Source: Aporrectodea caliginosa (Eukaryota; Annelida; Clitellata; Crassiclitellata; Lumbricidae). From it: DNA of 64,000 nt. The DNA is taken from the NCBI GenBank assembly GCA_020284085.1, contig JACEVL010000062.1, forward strand, positions 4,026,110-4,090,109. Direction: 5' to 3'. Within the stretch, counting starts at the first letter, position 1, and every line of letters begins with the position of its first letter. Below, in pieces: positions 1-12,200 of the stretch. The notes below the pieces were generated by a model that saw nothing but the letters and a program-made list of their open reading frames with translations, had not been told where the DNA came from and did not search any database. A program made the translations under genes and the position numbers.

Positions 1-2234
1 TTCCGAAGCACCTACAGCACAGCATTGATCAGACGATCAATTCAACATGAGCAATTGGGGTGGAATTAAGTGGAGAATGGCCTGTTCCACACAACAAAGC
101 TGTAATCAGTCATCTTGAAGTGCTTTCTGTTGCAGGGCAATCGTCGAAACTATCTTTCCTCCAGCAAAGCATTGAGAATTTTATTCCCATGGCAATTCCG
201 AAGCACCTACTGATCAGACGATCAATTCAACATGAGCAATTGGGGTGGAATTAAGTGGAGAATGGCCTGTTCCACACAACAAAGCTGTAATCAGTCATCT
301 TGAAGTGCTTTCTGTTGCAGGGCAATCGTCGAAACTATCTTTCCTCCAGCAAAGCATTGAGAATTTTATTCCCATGGCAATTCCGAAGCACCTACTGATC
401 AGACGATCAATTCAACATGAGCAATTGGGGTGGAATTAAGTGGAGAATGGCCTGTTCCACACAACAAAGCTGTAATCAGTCATCTTGAAGTGCTTTCTGT
501 TGCAGGGCAATCGTCGAAACTATCTTTCCTCCAGCAAAGCATTGAGAATTTTATTCCCATGGCAATTCCGAAGCACCTACTGATCAGACGATCAATTCAA
601 CATGAGCAATTGGGGTGGAATTAAGTGGAGAATGGCCTGTTCCACACAACAAAGCTGTAATCAGTCATCTTGAAGTGCTTTCTGTTGCAGGGCAATCGTC
701 GAAACTATCTTTCCTCCTGCACTGCATTGAGAATTTCATTGCCATGGCAATTCCGAAGCACCTACTGATCAGAGATCAATTCAACATGAGCAATTGGGGT
801 GGAATTAAGTGGAGAATGGCCTGTTCCACACAACAAAGCTGTAATCAGTCATCTTGAAGTGCTTTCTGTTGCAGGGCAATCGTCGAAACTATCTTTCCTC
901 CAGCAAAGCATTGAGAATTTTATTCCCATGGCAATTCCGAAGCACCTACTGATCAGACGATCAATTCAACATGAGCAATTGGGGTGGAATTAAGTGGAGA
1001 ATGGCCCTGTTCCACACAACAAAGCTGTAATCAGTCATCTTGAAGTGCTTTCTGTTGCAGGGCAATCGTCGAAACTATCTTTCCTCCAGCAAAGCATTGA
1101 GAATTTTATTCCCATGGCAATTCCGAAGCACCTACTGATCAGACGATCAATTCAACATGAGCAATTGGGGTGGAATTAAGTGGAGAATGGCCTGTTCCAC
1201 ACAACAAAGCTGTAATCAGTCATCTTGAAGTGCTTTCTGTTGCAGGGCAATCGTCGAAACTATCTTTCCTCCAGCAAAGCATTGAGAATTTTATTCCCAT
1301 GGCAATTCCGAAGCACCTACTGATCAGATGATCAATTCAACATGAGCAATTGGGGTGGAATTAAGTGGAGAATGGCCTGTTCCACACAACAAAGCTGTAA
1401 TCAGTCATCTTGAAGTGCTTTCTGTTGCAGGGCAATCGTCGAAACTATCTTTCCTCCAGCAAAGCATTGAGAATTTTATTCCCATGGCAATTCCGAAGCA
1501 CCTACTGATCAGACGATCAATTCAACATGAGCAATTGGGGTGGAATTAAGTGGAGAATGGCCTGTTCCACACAACAAAGCTGTAATCAGTCATCTTGAAG
1601 TGCTTTCTGTTGCAGGGCAATCGTCGAAACTATCTTTCCTCCTGCACTGCATTGAGAATTTCATTGCCATGGCAATTCCGAAGCACCTACTGATCAGACG
1701 ATCAATTCAACATGAGCAATTGGGGTGGAATTAAGTGGAGAATGGCCTGTTCCACACAACAAAGCTGTAATCAGTCATCTTGAAGTGCTTTCTGTTGCAG
1801 GGCAATCGTCGAAACTATCTTTCCTCCAGCAAAGCATTGAGAATTTTATTCCCATGGCAATTCCGAAGCACCTACTGATCAGACGATCAATTCAACATGA
1901 GCAATTGGGGTGGAATTAAGTGGAGAATGGCCTGTTCCACACAACAAAGCTGTAATCAGTCATCTTGAAGTGCTTTCTGTTGCAGGGCAATCGTCGAAAC
2001 TATCTTTCCTCCTGCCAGCAAAGCATTGAGAATTTTATTCCCATGGCAATTCCGAAGCACCTACTGATCAGATGATCAATTCAACATGAGCAATTGGGGT
2101 GGAATTAAGTGGAGAATGGCCTGTTCCACACAACAAATCTGTAATCAGTCATCTTGAAGTGCTTTCTGTTGCAGGGCAATCGTCGAAACTATCTTTCCTC
2201 CAGCAAAGCATTGAGAATTTTATTCCCATGGCAA
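1..2234. repeat. 185-bp satellite/tandem repeat array, about 12 copies
   Basis: Nearly identical units of 185 bp follow each other from the left window edge. Equivalent points lie at 60, 245, 430, 615, 799, 984, 1170, 1355, 1540, 1725, 1910 and 2099. The last copy breaks off at about 2234 into a CTA/CTG-rich microsatellite (to about 2289). Each unit holds the same small open frame of about 64 codons that starts at a GTG and overlaps the stop of the previous copy. Because 185 is not a multiple of 3 the frames do not join, so I treat these frames as a by-product of repetition, not as genes. Variant copies (615 and 1540) share a block of substitutions. The array probably continues left of the window. 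Confidence 0.97.
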
Positions 2235-2289
2235 TTACTACTACTACCACTGCTGCTACTACTCCTACTACTATGCTGCTGCTACTATA
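2235..2289. repeat. Imperfect CTA/CTG trinucleotide microsatellite
   Basis: A run of ACT/CTG/CTA triplets begins exactly where the last 185-bp satellite copy is cut, and marks the right end of the array. Confidence 0.85.
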
Positions 2290-3926
2290 GGCCTACAATG
2301 CAGAAACTATTTCACAGGAATAATTAGGATTAAATTTAAATTTAAAAACATGTGTATGCAAACTATGCATATATAATTGATGCTATGTTAGTATGAATAA
2401 TTTTCATGTTTTTCTGGCTTCTTTTTGCACATACAGTATATGCAGACTTTACAATCTTTAAGCCCCTGTGACTTAAAGGCTTTGGTTTGTGTGCAGTTGC
2501 AGGCTATATATAGGCCAGCGTCTGTGAATACATAATTTATTTGCCAGCTGCTGTCAACGCTGGATGCCCTAGGCGAACAAAGATGCATTCAGACAGCGAC
2601 CACTGAATCATAAACTACGCCTGCGTAGGTTTTACCTGTATCTTCAGCCATGGCTGACTGACCATCACGGTTCGTGTACCAAGGCGGCATGCTTTCGTCT
2701 TTTGGCTGACACTGTTAACTGTCGTAGGGGGTCGTATTTATTCAGCCGTTACTGATATTTGCTCATCGTGCTATGTTCACATGTTGCAATTGCCTTTTGG
2801 TGACTCTGGAGTGTTGATTGCCGCCATCTTTTGTGCGATTGCTATCTTTAACAACAACAGGTGCACGTGAGTGATCAGTGCATGTTTCACTGTCGGTGCC
2901 GCACAAAGTACTCTTACCAGTGACAGCAATAGACAGATCTCGGTTTTTATGCCATTTGTTATGAAGAATACTTGAATTCACATCGGGATTAGTGCCATCT
3001 GTGAGATTGAGTATTTACATTGAATACTCCGGCCATTAGATGAAACATTGTTCGTACAATGAGGATTAATGTAGGCTAACTGATTCTGTTCATCACAAAT
3101 TAAGTTTTTTGGTGACGAGAGGACAGCAACTGTGTTTTGGAACTCAGTGAGATTGCAAATTGAAAGTAAGTGTACCGTAGAAAATCTCAGCTGTTCAACG
3201 GCCTTAATTCTTGTTTGTTTAGTCTCTCTCAACAACCTCCAACTTAACCACTGTACTTTGTCTGGGCAACAAAAACTGACCTATTTCTTTAGGGTATCCT
3301 GCAGTCTAGTTACTTTAATTATTTGTCATTGGTATATTGATATGGTCAATTTAAAATGGAAGCTGGATTGATGGAAATAATTGTGTGCCTAAATGGAAGC
3401 TGGATTTGTTAAACTAATTCTTTACTTAAATAGAAGTTGGATCAATGATGAAAAGAATTCTTTGTTTAAATAGAAGTTGGATTGATGAAAAGTAATTTTC
3501 TTCTTAAATGCAAAATAATTATAGCACCTAAACTGCAGGATTACCTTTCTCTGTATTGTAACTTAAGGTAAAGTAAGGTAATATGCTCATTTTTTAAAAA
3601 TCACACATCAGTGTGAGCACTAGGGTCCATCAGTTGTGAGCACATGGCCCATCAATGTGTAAATATTGAATATGTGGTCTTGCTGCACATTATGCTTTGT
3701 TGGATTCTCAGCAGCTAAAGTTATCTTGCACATTTGTGAATTTCAACAAGACTTATTATTGCTGCAGAACTTTGAACATAGTGACACTTCTGTTGATCAG
3801 ATACTAGCTAGGTTTTAAGTACCTTACGAGGTCCCACAATAGAGTCATACCTAAGGCAAACTCTGCTTATATAAATGTCCATGTACTGAAATATTAACTT
3901 GGTCTATCAAAAATAATGCTCTAAGG
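2290..3926. other. Non-coding stretch, no gene recognised
   Basis: No filamin exon or other recognisable coding sequence was found here. Short open frames lack family motifs. It contains a degenerate run of about 42-bp repeats (3350-3500, listed separately). It is probably an intron or flank upstream of the first visible filamin exon. Confidence 0.5.
3350..3500. repeat. Degenerate ~42-bp repeats with core AAATGGAAGCTGGATTGATG
   Basis: Four imperfect copies of a word close to AAATGGAAGCTGGATTGATG are separated by A/T-rich spacers with TAATT and AAATAATT motifs. The same word in reverse complement occurs several times inside the transposable element at 56483-57092, so the two loci share a repeat family. 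Confidence 0.7.
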
Positions 3927-4266
3927 CAGTGCTTCCAACTTTTCAGTGTCACGGACCGGCAAGAATGAACTTTCAGTGTCACGGGCTGGCAAGAACTTTC
4001 CCTATGCAGGGAGCTGGGGCCCAACTATTTGATTCAATATTTCTCTTTCTCGATCACCTAAATAAATTCCTCAAATATGTATTAAAATTGATTTAAATGT
4101 ATGTGTAGCCAATTCAACCACACCATTGCCTGTTAAATGCTAGCCTAATAAGTGTTTTTGTTATGACTATTAAAAATAGCCATTTCTTTATTGAGAGACA
4201 ATTTGATCAGTTTCTTGACTCACTTTGCGGACCGGCAACTGAGGACCACCACTTTGGGAAGCACTG
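3927..4266. mobile_element. hAT-type MITE, 340 bp
   Basis: The element starts CAGTGCTTCCAA and ends with the inverse TTGGGAAGCACTG. It is flanked by an 8-bp target duplication, CTCTAAGG at 3919-3926 and CTCTAAGA at 4267-4274 (7 of 8 match). CAGTG termini and 8-bp duplications are typical of the hAT superfamily. No transposase frame is present, so it is non-autonomous. Confidence 0.85.
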
Positions 4267-4639
4267 CTCTAAGATTTTGCTGAACACTGGAGTGTCTTTT
4301 GCTACAGTTTTCAGTGTGCTTGACAATTTGTTATCAAACCACGTTTAACCTATAAGGAAAAGTAAATTGTGCACCATCTACCTTTCCGTACAAGTTATGT
4401 GACATAGTTTGATTGATTAATCACGAAGTCATAGTTTACCTTAGCAGTTAAGTAAGTGCAATTTTTTAAAGTTGAGTCATCCTGATTGGTCGCCAGTTGC
4501 ATGGTGGTTGCTTCCATGTTTACAGATTTATCAGAAAATGGATTTTTCAGTCATAGGGTTGTGATTTCAAGGAAATGTAACACATGTTGGAAAACTTCTT
4601 TAGTACCACTGTACTATTCTTGCCCTAAAAGCAAACTCT

Positions 4640-4978
4640 CATCTGCCGGCATTCTCTCACATCATTTGCTTCCTGTCCCCAGGCAAACTGATTTCAAAAT
4701 AACAACTATTACCTGTGGACTCTGTCACACTCAGCAACCTGCTTACCACCTCACAACTGGCCAGCTCTTCTGCTAGGCAGAACCACACCTTCTCAGTCAT
4801 TGGCCCCTCAGTCTGAAACAGTTTATCTTTGGCTCTAGGTTTGATCCCCAGGTCCACTCCCTTACATTCTATTCTAATCAAAACTGTCCTTTTTAGCCCT
4901 TGTGGGGTTAGGAGTACTTTTGAGTACCATAGTAGCCTTAAGGGTTGCTATATTATTCTTTGTGATGAATGAATGAAT
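4640..4978 (+). mobile_element. L2/CR1-type LINE 3' fragment
   Basis: A decayed frame encodes the end of a non-LTR reverse transcriptase. Recognisable are a HHLLPVPRQTDFKI segment, equivalent to the LHWLPI.QRI motif of the copy at 23133, and further on an RQNHTFSVIGP..W-like stretch. It ends in a GAATGAATG tail, as other copies in this window do. It is 5' truncated and carries stops, so it is a dead copy. Confidence 0.65.
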
Positions 4979-5802
4979 GACTTAACTTTACAGATAACAA
5001 GGTGTGCTGCCAAGTTCTACACCTGCTGTATAGTCTATTGATCTTATAGGCAGAGGCGCAGTAAAGAAGGAAATTATCATTATGCAGTTCTGATTGAAGA
5101 AGAATGATAACAATTTAGGAGTGGCCGTTTCCCCTGTAAGGAAAGGTTGTATGTACCTCATGGCTTGGAGGTGGATTCAGCAGTTTTACAGACAGCAGAA
5201 ACATGTTGCTTAAAAGTAAGAGTTGAGTCAAGAAGTGGGACTCCAAAAGTTTAAAAGTAAGAGTGGAGTCAAGTGTGACTCCATAGGTTTAAAAGTAATC
5301 TTGAGTGAAGTCAAGTGGGACTCCCAAGAGTTTTAATTTCTCTGATAGGTAAACATTTGTACCAGCTACATTGACGTAATGAATGAAAGTAATGTCAGCA
5401 CTAATTGGTGCCACAGAGCATTGTATTCAACTTGATCAGATTAAGACAAAGACCATTTTGACAGAACCAGGAATACAGTATAAATTGCAAACACAGTTCA
5501 ATAATACCAATATTGTTACATTCAACTGAGACTGCAATATATAAATAATGTTAAGTCTGATGAATTTTGATAAAATGTGTGATAACAATGCTTCAGTGTA
5601 TGTGTCATGTCTGTAACTGATTCCTGTCTCATGGAACATGGCGTTGTATGTGTGTCCATTGTTATCCCAGTCCATTAAAAAATTAATTTCTTACAACTTT
5701 AGCTTACACTCATTGTTACCAGGTAAAGTTTTGGTTGCCTTGCAACACTGGTGATGTCATCTGCCAGGTCATTTGGCATCCATTCAAATGCATCATTCCA
5801 AG
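4979..5802. other. Intronic/non-coding sequence
   Basis: No recognisable gene. A short local repeat of a word like GAGTCAAG.GGGACTCC occurs three times at 5222-5330. The sequence leads into the splice acceptor of the first visible filamin exon at 5801-5802. Confidence 0.5.
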
Positions 5803-5931
5803 TCAACGCCCGAAACGGTAACCACGGAGCGGTCCAGGCATTTGCTGTGGCTCCAAGTGGTAACCAGTATCCGGTGGAGGTGCTGAAGAAGAATGGCGTC
5901 TTTACCGCAAACTTTACTCCAAATGAAACTG
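5803..5931 (+). CDS. FLN: Filamin exon a (repeat 1, middle)
   Basis: 129 bp. It encodes a NARNGNHG..AFAVAPSG segment and ends at ..NFTPNETG. An alternative acceptor at 5766-5767 is possible, but the one at 5801-5802 keeps the phase-1 pattern, and its start with TC matches exons c, g and o. The donor GTTAGT follows at 5932. Confidence 0.82.
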
Positions 5932-8900
5932 GTTAGTCTGTTTTATTATCTCATAGTTTGAAGTGACATTATTGTGGATAGTAATCAAGTGCTGGTTTAT
6001 AATTCTTAAGTTATGAATAGTTAAATAAAGATGGGCAGGGAAACTGACTGATGAATAGAAAGACAGCTGGCAGGCCTGGCCGGCAGGCATGTACCGTAGG
6101 CAAATAGGTAGGCTGACTGACTGACAAACAGAAAGATAGGAGGCATGGTGAGAGAAGAAGACAGGCAAGCAGACATCCTGACAAAGAGAAAGACCAAAAT
6201 ACAAATGAAGAAAAGTGTGAGATGGCAGCAGCGGCTCTTAATGAATGCACATTTTTTGCTCGGACACATTTCGATATATTTCATGTTCAGTGAACCGTGA
6301 TGGCCTGCTAACAGCTTGTCATGTGTCAGTTGCCCCTTGTGTGTTGCGGCTAACAACAGACCCCAACCACCTTTCAGTCATGTGCTGGCTGAGCTCGGCT
6401 CATTCGTCGTCACAGACCATATCCCCCTTCATCACACTCAATGGTTCTGCACACTTTACACAGCGAGGCATGCGGCCGCGGTCGAGTAACTGCCTGAGTG
6501 GCAGGGGCAAATGTAGGACGTTCCTCCGTGGGCAACCGGAATTTGTATGATTTGTTTGTCGTAGGTGACTGGCTCATTTCGATCCTGCACGAAGGCAACC
6601 ACATTCCCGAAAGTCCGTTCAGAGTCCGTGTGCGCGATCCGTCGGAAGGAGTAAAAGTTTACGGCCTGGAAAACAGCATGACACAAAGACGTGCGAACTT
6701 CTCAAGTTAGTTGTGTTTCTTTTGTTATGATTTGTTCTGTTCTGTCTGTGACAATAGCAGAGGGGTTTGTGAACTGTACCCATGTATAAGACGTGCAGTA
6801 GTTTCAGTGTTTTTGACAGTCAGTGACTTGCTGTGGGTTCCTGTTCAGGAAAGGATTTGGTTTCAGATTAGGGATCATAGTTTAGAAGACATTGAATTGT
6901 GGCCAATCACAACAATTTTAAATAAATCATTTCTTATTCCCCATGCTTATCATTTATTCAGCGAGGTCACCTCATTGTCTTTTTGTGGTAATGCCTAAAA
7001 CTAGAACTGTTCTCTTTGAACAAACGTTTTCAGTTGCTGAACCTAGATTTGGAACTCTGTCTCTTTATCTCAGGGGTGGCCAACCTTTTTTGGCCTTCGG
7101 GCCACTATGATTGTTGGTAAGCACGTGGCGGGCCGCAAAATGTTTGTCCACACACCCTCGAAAGAAATATCAATGTTTGTTTCAAATTTTACAAGATGTA
7201 GAAAAACAAATAGGCCTACGACTACGTTAGGTCACTAGAACTTACAACACTAAATCTGTTAGTGTTTTAGACATCATTATTATGCAGTATTGTAGTAGTC
7301 AGACAAGTAAGTAGGTGCAAAATGAGACAAAAAATTATTTAGAAAGGGGTCGTGCAGGCCGCCAATCAGAAGCCCGTTGGCCACATTTGGCCGTGGGTTG
7401 GCCATACCTGCTTATCTGTTTGTTCTGCTTGGTCTTATATATTCTCAACACTTACCTGTTTAAAATTGCTTATCCACCCCTTGGCTGCCTCTCGATCAGT
7501 CTTAGTGGACTGAACTTCTGGATATTGATCTCATTATGGCTTGGTGTTGGTGCCCCTTGATACCATGTGCTGTATAACAATGTCTTTTTATACCTGTTTT
7601 CTACCTTGCTTTAGCATTGGTGCTTTAGTTAGGCGTTCTTAGTGAAGTCCTTTTTAGGAGGTTAACATTGGTCAGTGGAGATGACCTAATTTCATTGGAG
7701 CATGACCTAATTTCATTGGAGCATGTCTGTGGTCTATTATCCATATCTTGAGCTGTCCTATTTTTAGCCGTCCTCGTTTCATATATCATAAAAAGGCTCA
7801 TGTGACATGAGTGGCATATGTACTCTGATGTATGTTGACCTGGGTATTTGATTGATGCTCAGCAAGGCATTTGGAGATGCACTGCAGAATCAATGTCGCA
7901 ACACACTAACGCAGATATCTAGAAGCTTAAATGCCAAAGAAACATCATGTGAGTTGACACCATCTTACTAGCGATGGTGTTAATCTGAAATATGCCAATT
8001 ACGACAACTGTGGTGCATGTTGATGATATGCTTTCTTTGCGGTGGATCCTAGGGTCTGTAATGGTCTTTTCTAATGGTTTTTCCATTTACATTCAATGCA
8101 TAGAGTCTCTATCAAATTTCTTTTCATATTCACATAGCATGTAAAAATATGGTAAAGCTCTGACGTTCCATTGAGAAAATTCAAACCTTGAGTGAGCAAT
8201 GGATGAATACCAAGCAACTTGACCAGGATTTGCCATTTCACATAAGTACCAAATTGTACTGCTTGATACTGAGACAATTTGGACACTAAACTTTTGCCTT
8301 TCCTTTCTGAACTTGTGGATGCAGAAGTTGTTTGACTGGTCATAATGCAGTTTCAGAGGGAGTTGTGTAAGATACAATTAGGATGGATAGAATTGGGTTT
8401 CATTATCTTTGTTGGCAGTGGTTAAAGTGGTTTTGGTGAGCAGTGGGAACTCCAAAGAAGAGTTTTAATGGAAAGCATGTATTTCATGGTTCCACTGCAT
8501 GGTGAGCAGTGGGAACGCAAGCCAAAAATTTCGAGAGCAGTGGGAACGCCGTTCCCACAGTTCCCACACCACTTTAAACCCTGTTTGTTGGGTTACATTG
8601 GTTTGGTTTAGATAAGTGTGGATTGGATGAGATTTAATAGGATTATTGGAATTGGAATAATGGAATTCGATTATTGGAATTGGAATAGTATATTTTGAAT
8701 TAAATTGGATTGAATTCGTTTTGATTGGACTAATTAGTTTCAATTAGTTTGGATTGCTTAGAATTGTACTGGAGCAGATTTTTATATTTGTTTGATTCTT
8801 TTTTTATCAGTCGAGACCTCTGAGCCGTCCAGTGGTGAGCTAACAGTTGAGATCACCTACAATGGCCGGTTCGTTCCAGCTCAGATCGAGGGCGAAGGGC

Positions 8901-9207
8901 CCAGTCGCTACCACATCAGTTTCAATCCGATCGGAAGTGGAACATACATTATTCGTGTTTACTTTTCTGGAGTTGAAGTCCAAGGTAAGTGGTGTAGCAT
9001 ACTGGTGACAAAATGATCCAACTTCATAGTTAGCATTGATGAATCACTGATAATTAATTTGTGACTGTGCATGTGAAAACCATAACAAAGTCAAAGAAAT
9101 ATATTAAATTACGGTCATTCAAAGAGAAATATTTATAGACATCCTGATTGTAACAAGTTACGTCTATGACAGCTTGGATTAATGAATAAACGAATATTGA
9201 TTGATTA

Positions 9208-9276
<69 letters not shown>

Positions 9277-12200
9277 ACAACAAGGGCAACAAGTCTTGCT
9301 AAATAACAGATTTCAAGAGGACGTCTCCAACCTTTACACAGTTCTTCAGTTTTTATCAAATTTGTAAATTCAATGTTACGAGAGCAGCCATGCACAAGGA
9401 AGATTGCGATCAGTAAAACTACATATCTGCCAGAAAGCAGAGGAACTTAAAGTTCATGTATGTGCTGTGTAGAACATGGTGGAAACTTATGTGGTGTTGA
9501 GGTTGAAAGATTTCCTTTGTTTTTTGGTTAGAATCTGAAAATTCTGATAAATGTTTCTTCTTTTCTGCAATTCAGGTTCACCTTATACAATGGAGGTAAT
9601 TGATGCAAGTGATGTCATGGCAACCGGAGATGGCCTGTCATTTGCGGAAATTGGTCGAAGGTCAAGTTTCTTCCTCAACTTAGGAATTAATGGTTCAGCA
9701 GCCGATATCAAGGTCATAATCACATGTAAGTAACACAGCAGTTTACCATTGTGTTTCTGGCACAGTTTCTCAGTTTAATGGCAAATATTTGGTTAGCTCA
9801 GCCATGCTCATGGCTTAACCTGCTTACTGGTTGAAAAGTTATTAAGCTTACTGGGAGGTCCTGAGTAGACTGTCTTGAAGGGGCGCTATATAAAAAGTAA
9901 AAATAATAATAAAACTGAGGGTGCTTTATAAAAGAGAAGGGAACAACAGAGGCATGACAGGCTAAAAAAGAAGATACTGCTTAAGAGTAGCTTATTTAGG
10001 GTATGACTAAGTACGAAATACTCTGAGATGTGAAGTTAGATTTCATTGCCTGTGTTGTTGAAATTATTCTTACTGAATTGTCCCAACCCAGAATTTTTGG
10101 AGGAAGGATCAAAAGCCATTAATTGCATCGGGGTGGGGTGATGGTTGAATGGTAAATACAGAGGCACGAAGAACAAAAGGACACAGGTTCGATACCCGCT
10201 AGCATCATAAGGTTGACTCAACCTTCCACTCTTTAGGGACAATGGTAAATGAGCAGCAGTAGGACGGATCGGTGCCTAACAGGCTGCCATGCAGTTATAA
10301 AATTGACTCTTGTTTAACTTGTTATCCTACTATTTCAATGTAATACTGCAATTTGTCAGTTTGAATTGAATAAACAAATATTATTATTGTTATTTATTAT
10401 TATTATTAAGCAAGGGATGACGTTCACTGAAGAACTGTTATAATGTAGTTCATTGTTACATGAATTCTGATGTGACACAGTTGGACACGTTTGATCCCAA
10501 TATGTATTCAGCCATTGTAAATCACTGTAACACTGCGTCATTATAAAGTGTGTGTTGATATGGTTTCCAACAAAACATTCATCAAACAAGCTTTTGTGTG
10601 ATGTAAGTTGTGAAGCGGTTTGTCTTCCTGCTTGATGCATAATAAACGAATACTTCATCATTATCATCAACATTCTGAAACTGTCCGAAACAAAATGGTT
10701 TGGATCAGTTAGAGAGTCAAAGGTGCATTGCTTTTGTGAAATTTGTTTAAATGTGCTTAAATTAATTAATTTTAATTGCCTTTATACGTAATTAACAATA
10801 AAAGATGGATTTGTAGTGAGTTTCCAGTGTATGAGTAGATAGAGAATGGGCTTGGATGCATTCAGAAGAAGGAGCCTGGTCAATTCAATGGCTTGTCAGA
10901 CTCAGTTGGTCGGATGGATGATTGGGATCGTGGAAATCAGAGTAACACGGCATGGCTGCATGAACACCAAACCAAACCTAAGCGTACTTTTAAGATAGTT
11001 CAGTTTCTGGTCACAGATGACAGAGTAGTAAATCTTGCAGTGACAGCTGTGGGAAACGTTGCAAGTGAGTTGATAGAAACAAGAATCGAGGATAGATGTT
11101 TCATTTCTATCATGAGAACTGCTTTTAGCGTGAATTAATGCTCTGCTGAACTTATTTTGTATAAATGGTTATCTGAGGTATTTTTTTGCTAAGGTATAAT
11201 TTGCAGTGTATCACTTTGTCCATTGTTGTTTTGCTATTGCTGTCTTCTATTGCCCATTGTTATTGTATATGTATATTCTGAGCTAAATGTGCACTGCTGT
11301 TGTTAACTGTATTTTTTGCTCTGACTAATGCCATTTCTTTATTGCTACTTTTACATTTTTTTGCTGTTGTGTGGGCTTTATGTGTGTAGGCTATATATGT
11401 ACCTCTTTCAAGAAACTCCTAAGGTCATTTTGAGATTACAGCTATCTGGAAACAAAGCAGTCATTATCGTTGTCACTGGCATGTTTTATATAGGCCTACT
11501 TCAGGGATCATGAAAGATTTAATTTAATATGCCCAATTGTAATGTAATATGACCTTCTGAAGTAATCAGATAAAATTTGTGTGGTAGCAAGATTTGCTAC
11601 TAGAGAATGTGCTATTGCACCAGATAGTTTATGTATGTATATGAGCTAATACAGCGCTTTTTGAGGTACCTGAGAGTCTCTATAGAAGTGTTCAGATATG
11701 CACCTACATATTTACTAGTGTCTGCTTTATTAGACAGTTGTTTCTGGAATGCAGACCTCTACACTGAGAAAGTTACAGTTTACGAAAGAGATTGCTACCA
11801 TGTTAAACGCCTCTGCATGTCGTAATTTGAATTTCAATAATTCTGTTTCATGGTGACTCAGAACTTATGAATGGCTGTATATTGTTGAAACATGACTGAT
11901 GGACGTTCAGTTGACAACTAAGGGATGCCTACTGTGACTGTTGTTCTGGCTATGGAGACTTTTTGGCTGCTTGATTTCTGTTCACCAGTGCTGAGAATGG
12001 TGTCAAATTATTTGGGTCGTTCAGTCAATCCTATTGGATCTTATGGACCTATTCATTCTGTTTTGGGGATCTCAAAGGTTTCGTGGTTTTGATCACATTG
12101 ACAGATTCTTCCAAAGTGTTGCAGGTGTTTTGACAGAAAGAACTGTCCTGTTATAAAGTCTTATTCGGAGCACTTAATATTGCACACCTCCAAGTATCTA

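Noticed and set aside
60..2290. Ten or more 64-codon open frames in the 185-bp repeats
   Set aside because: They start at GTG, overlap each other's stops, shift frame with the 185-bp period and match no family. They are a consequence of the tandem repeat.
5768..5802. Alternative 5' extension of the first visible filamin exon
   Set aside because: The acceptor at 5766-5767 would need a phase-2 intron, unlike all others, and adds residues that do not align with a filamin repeat.
9054..9395. 113-codon frame with NQSINQSI repeats
   Set aside because: It is a translation of the (TTGA)n microsatellite; the same happens at 60691-60904.
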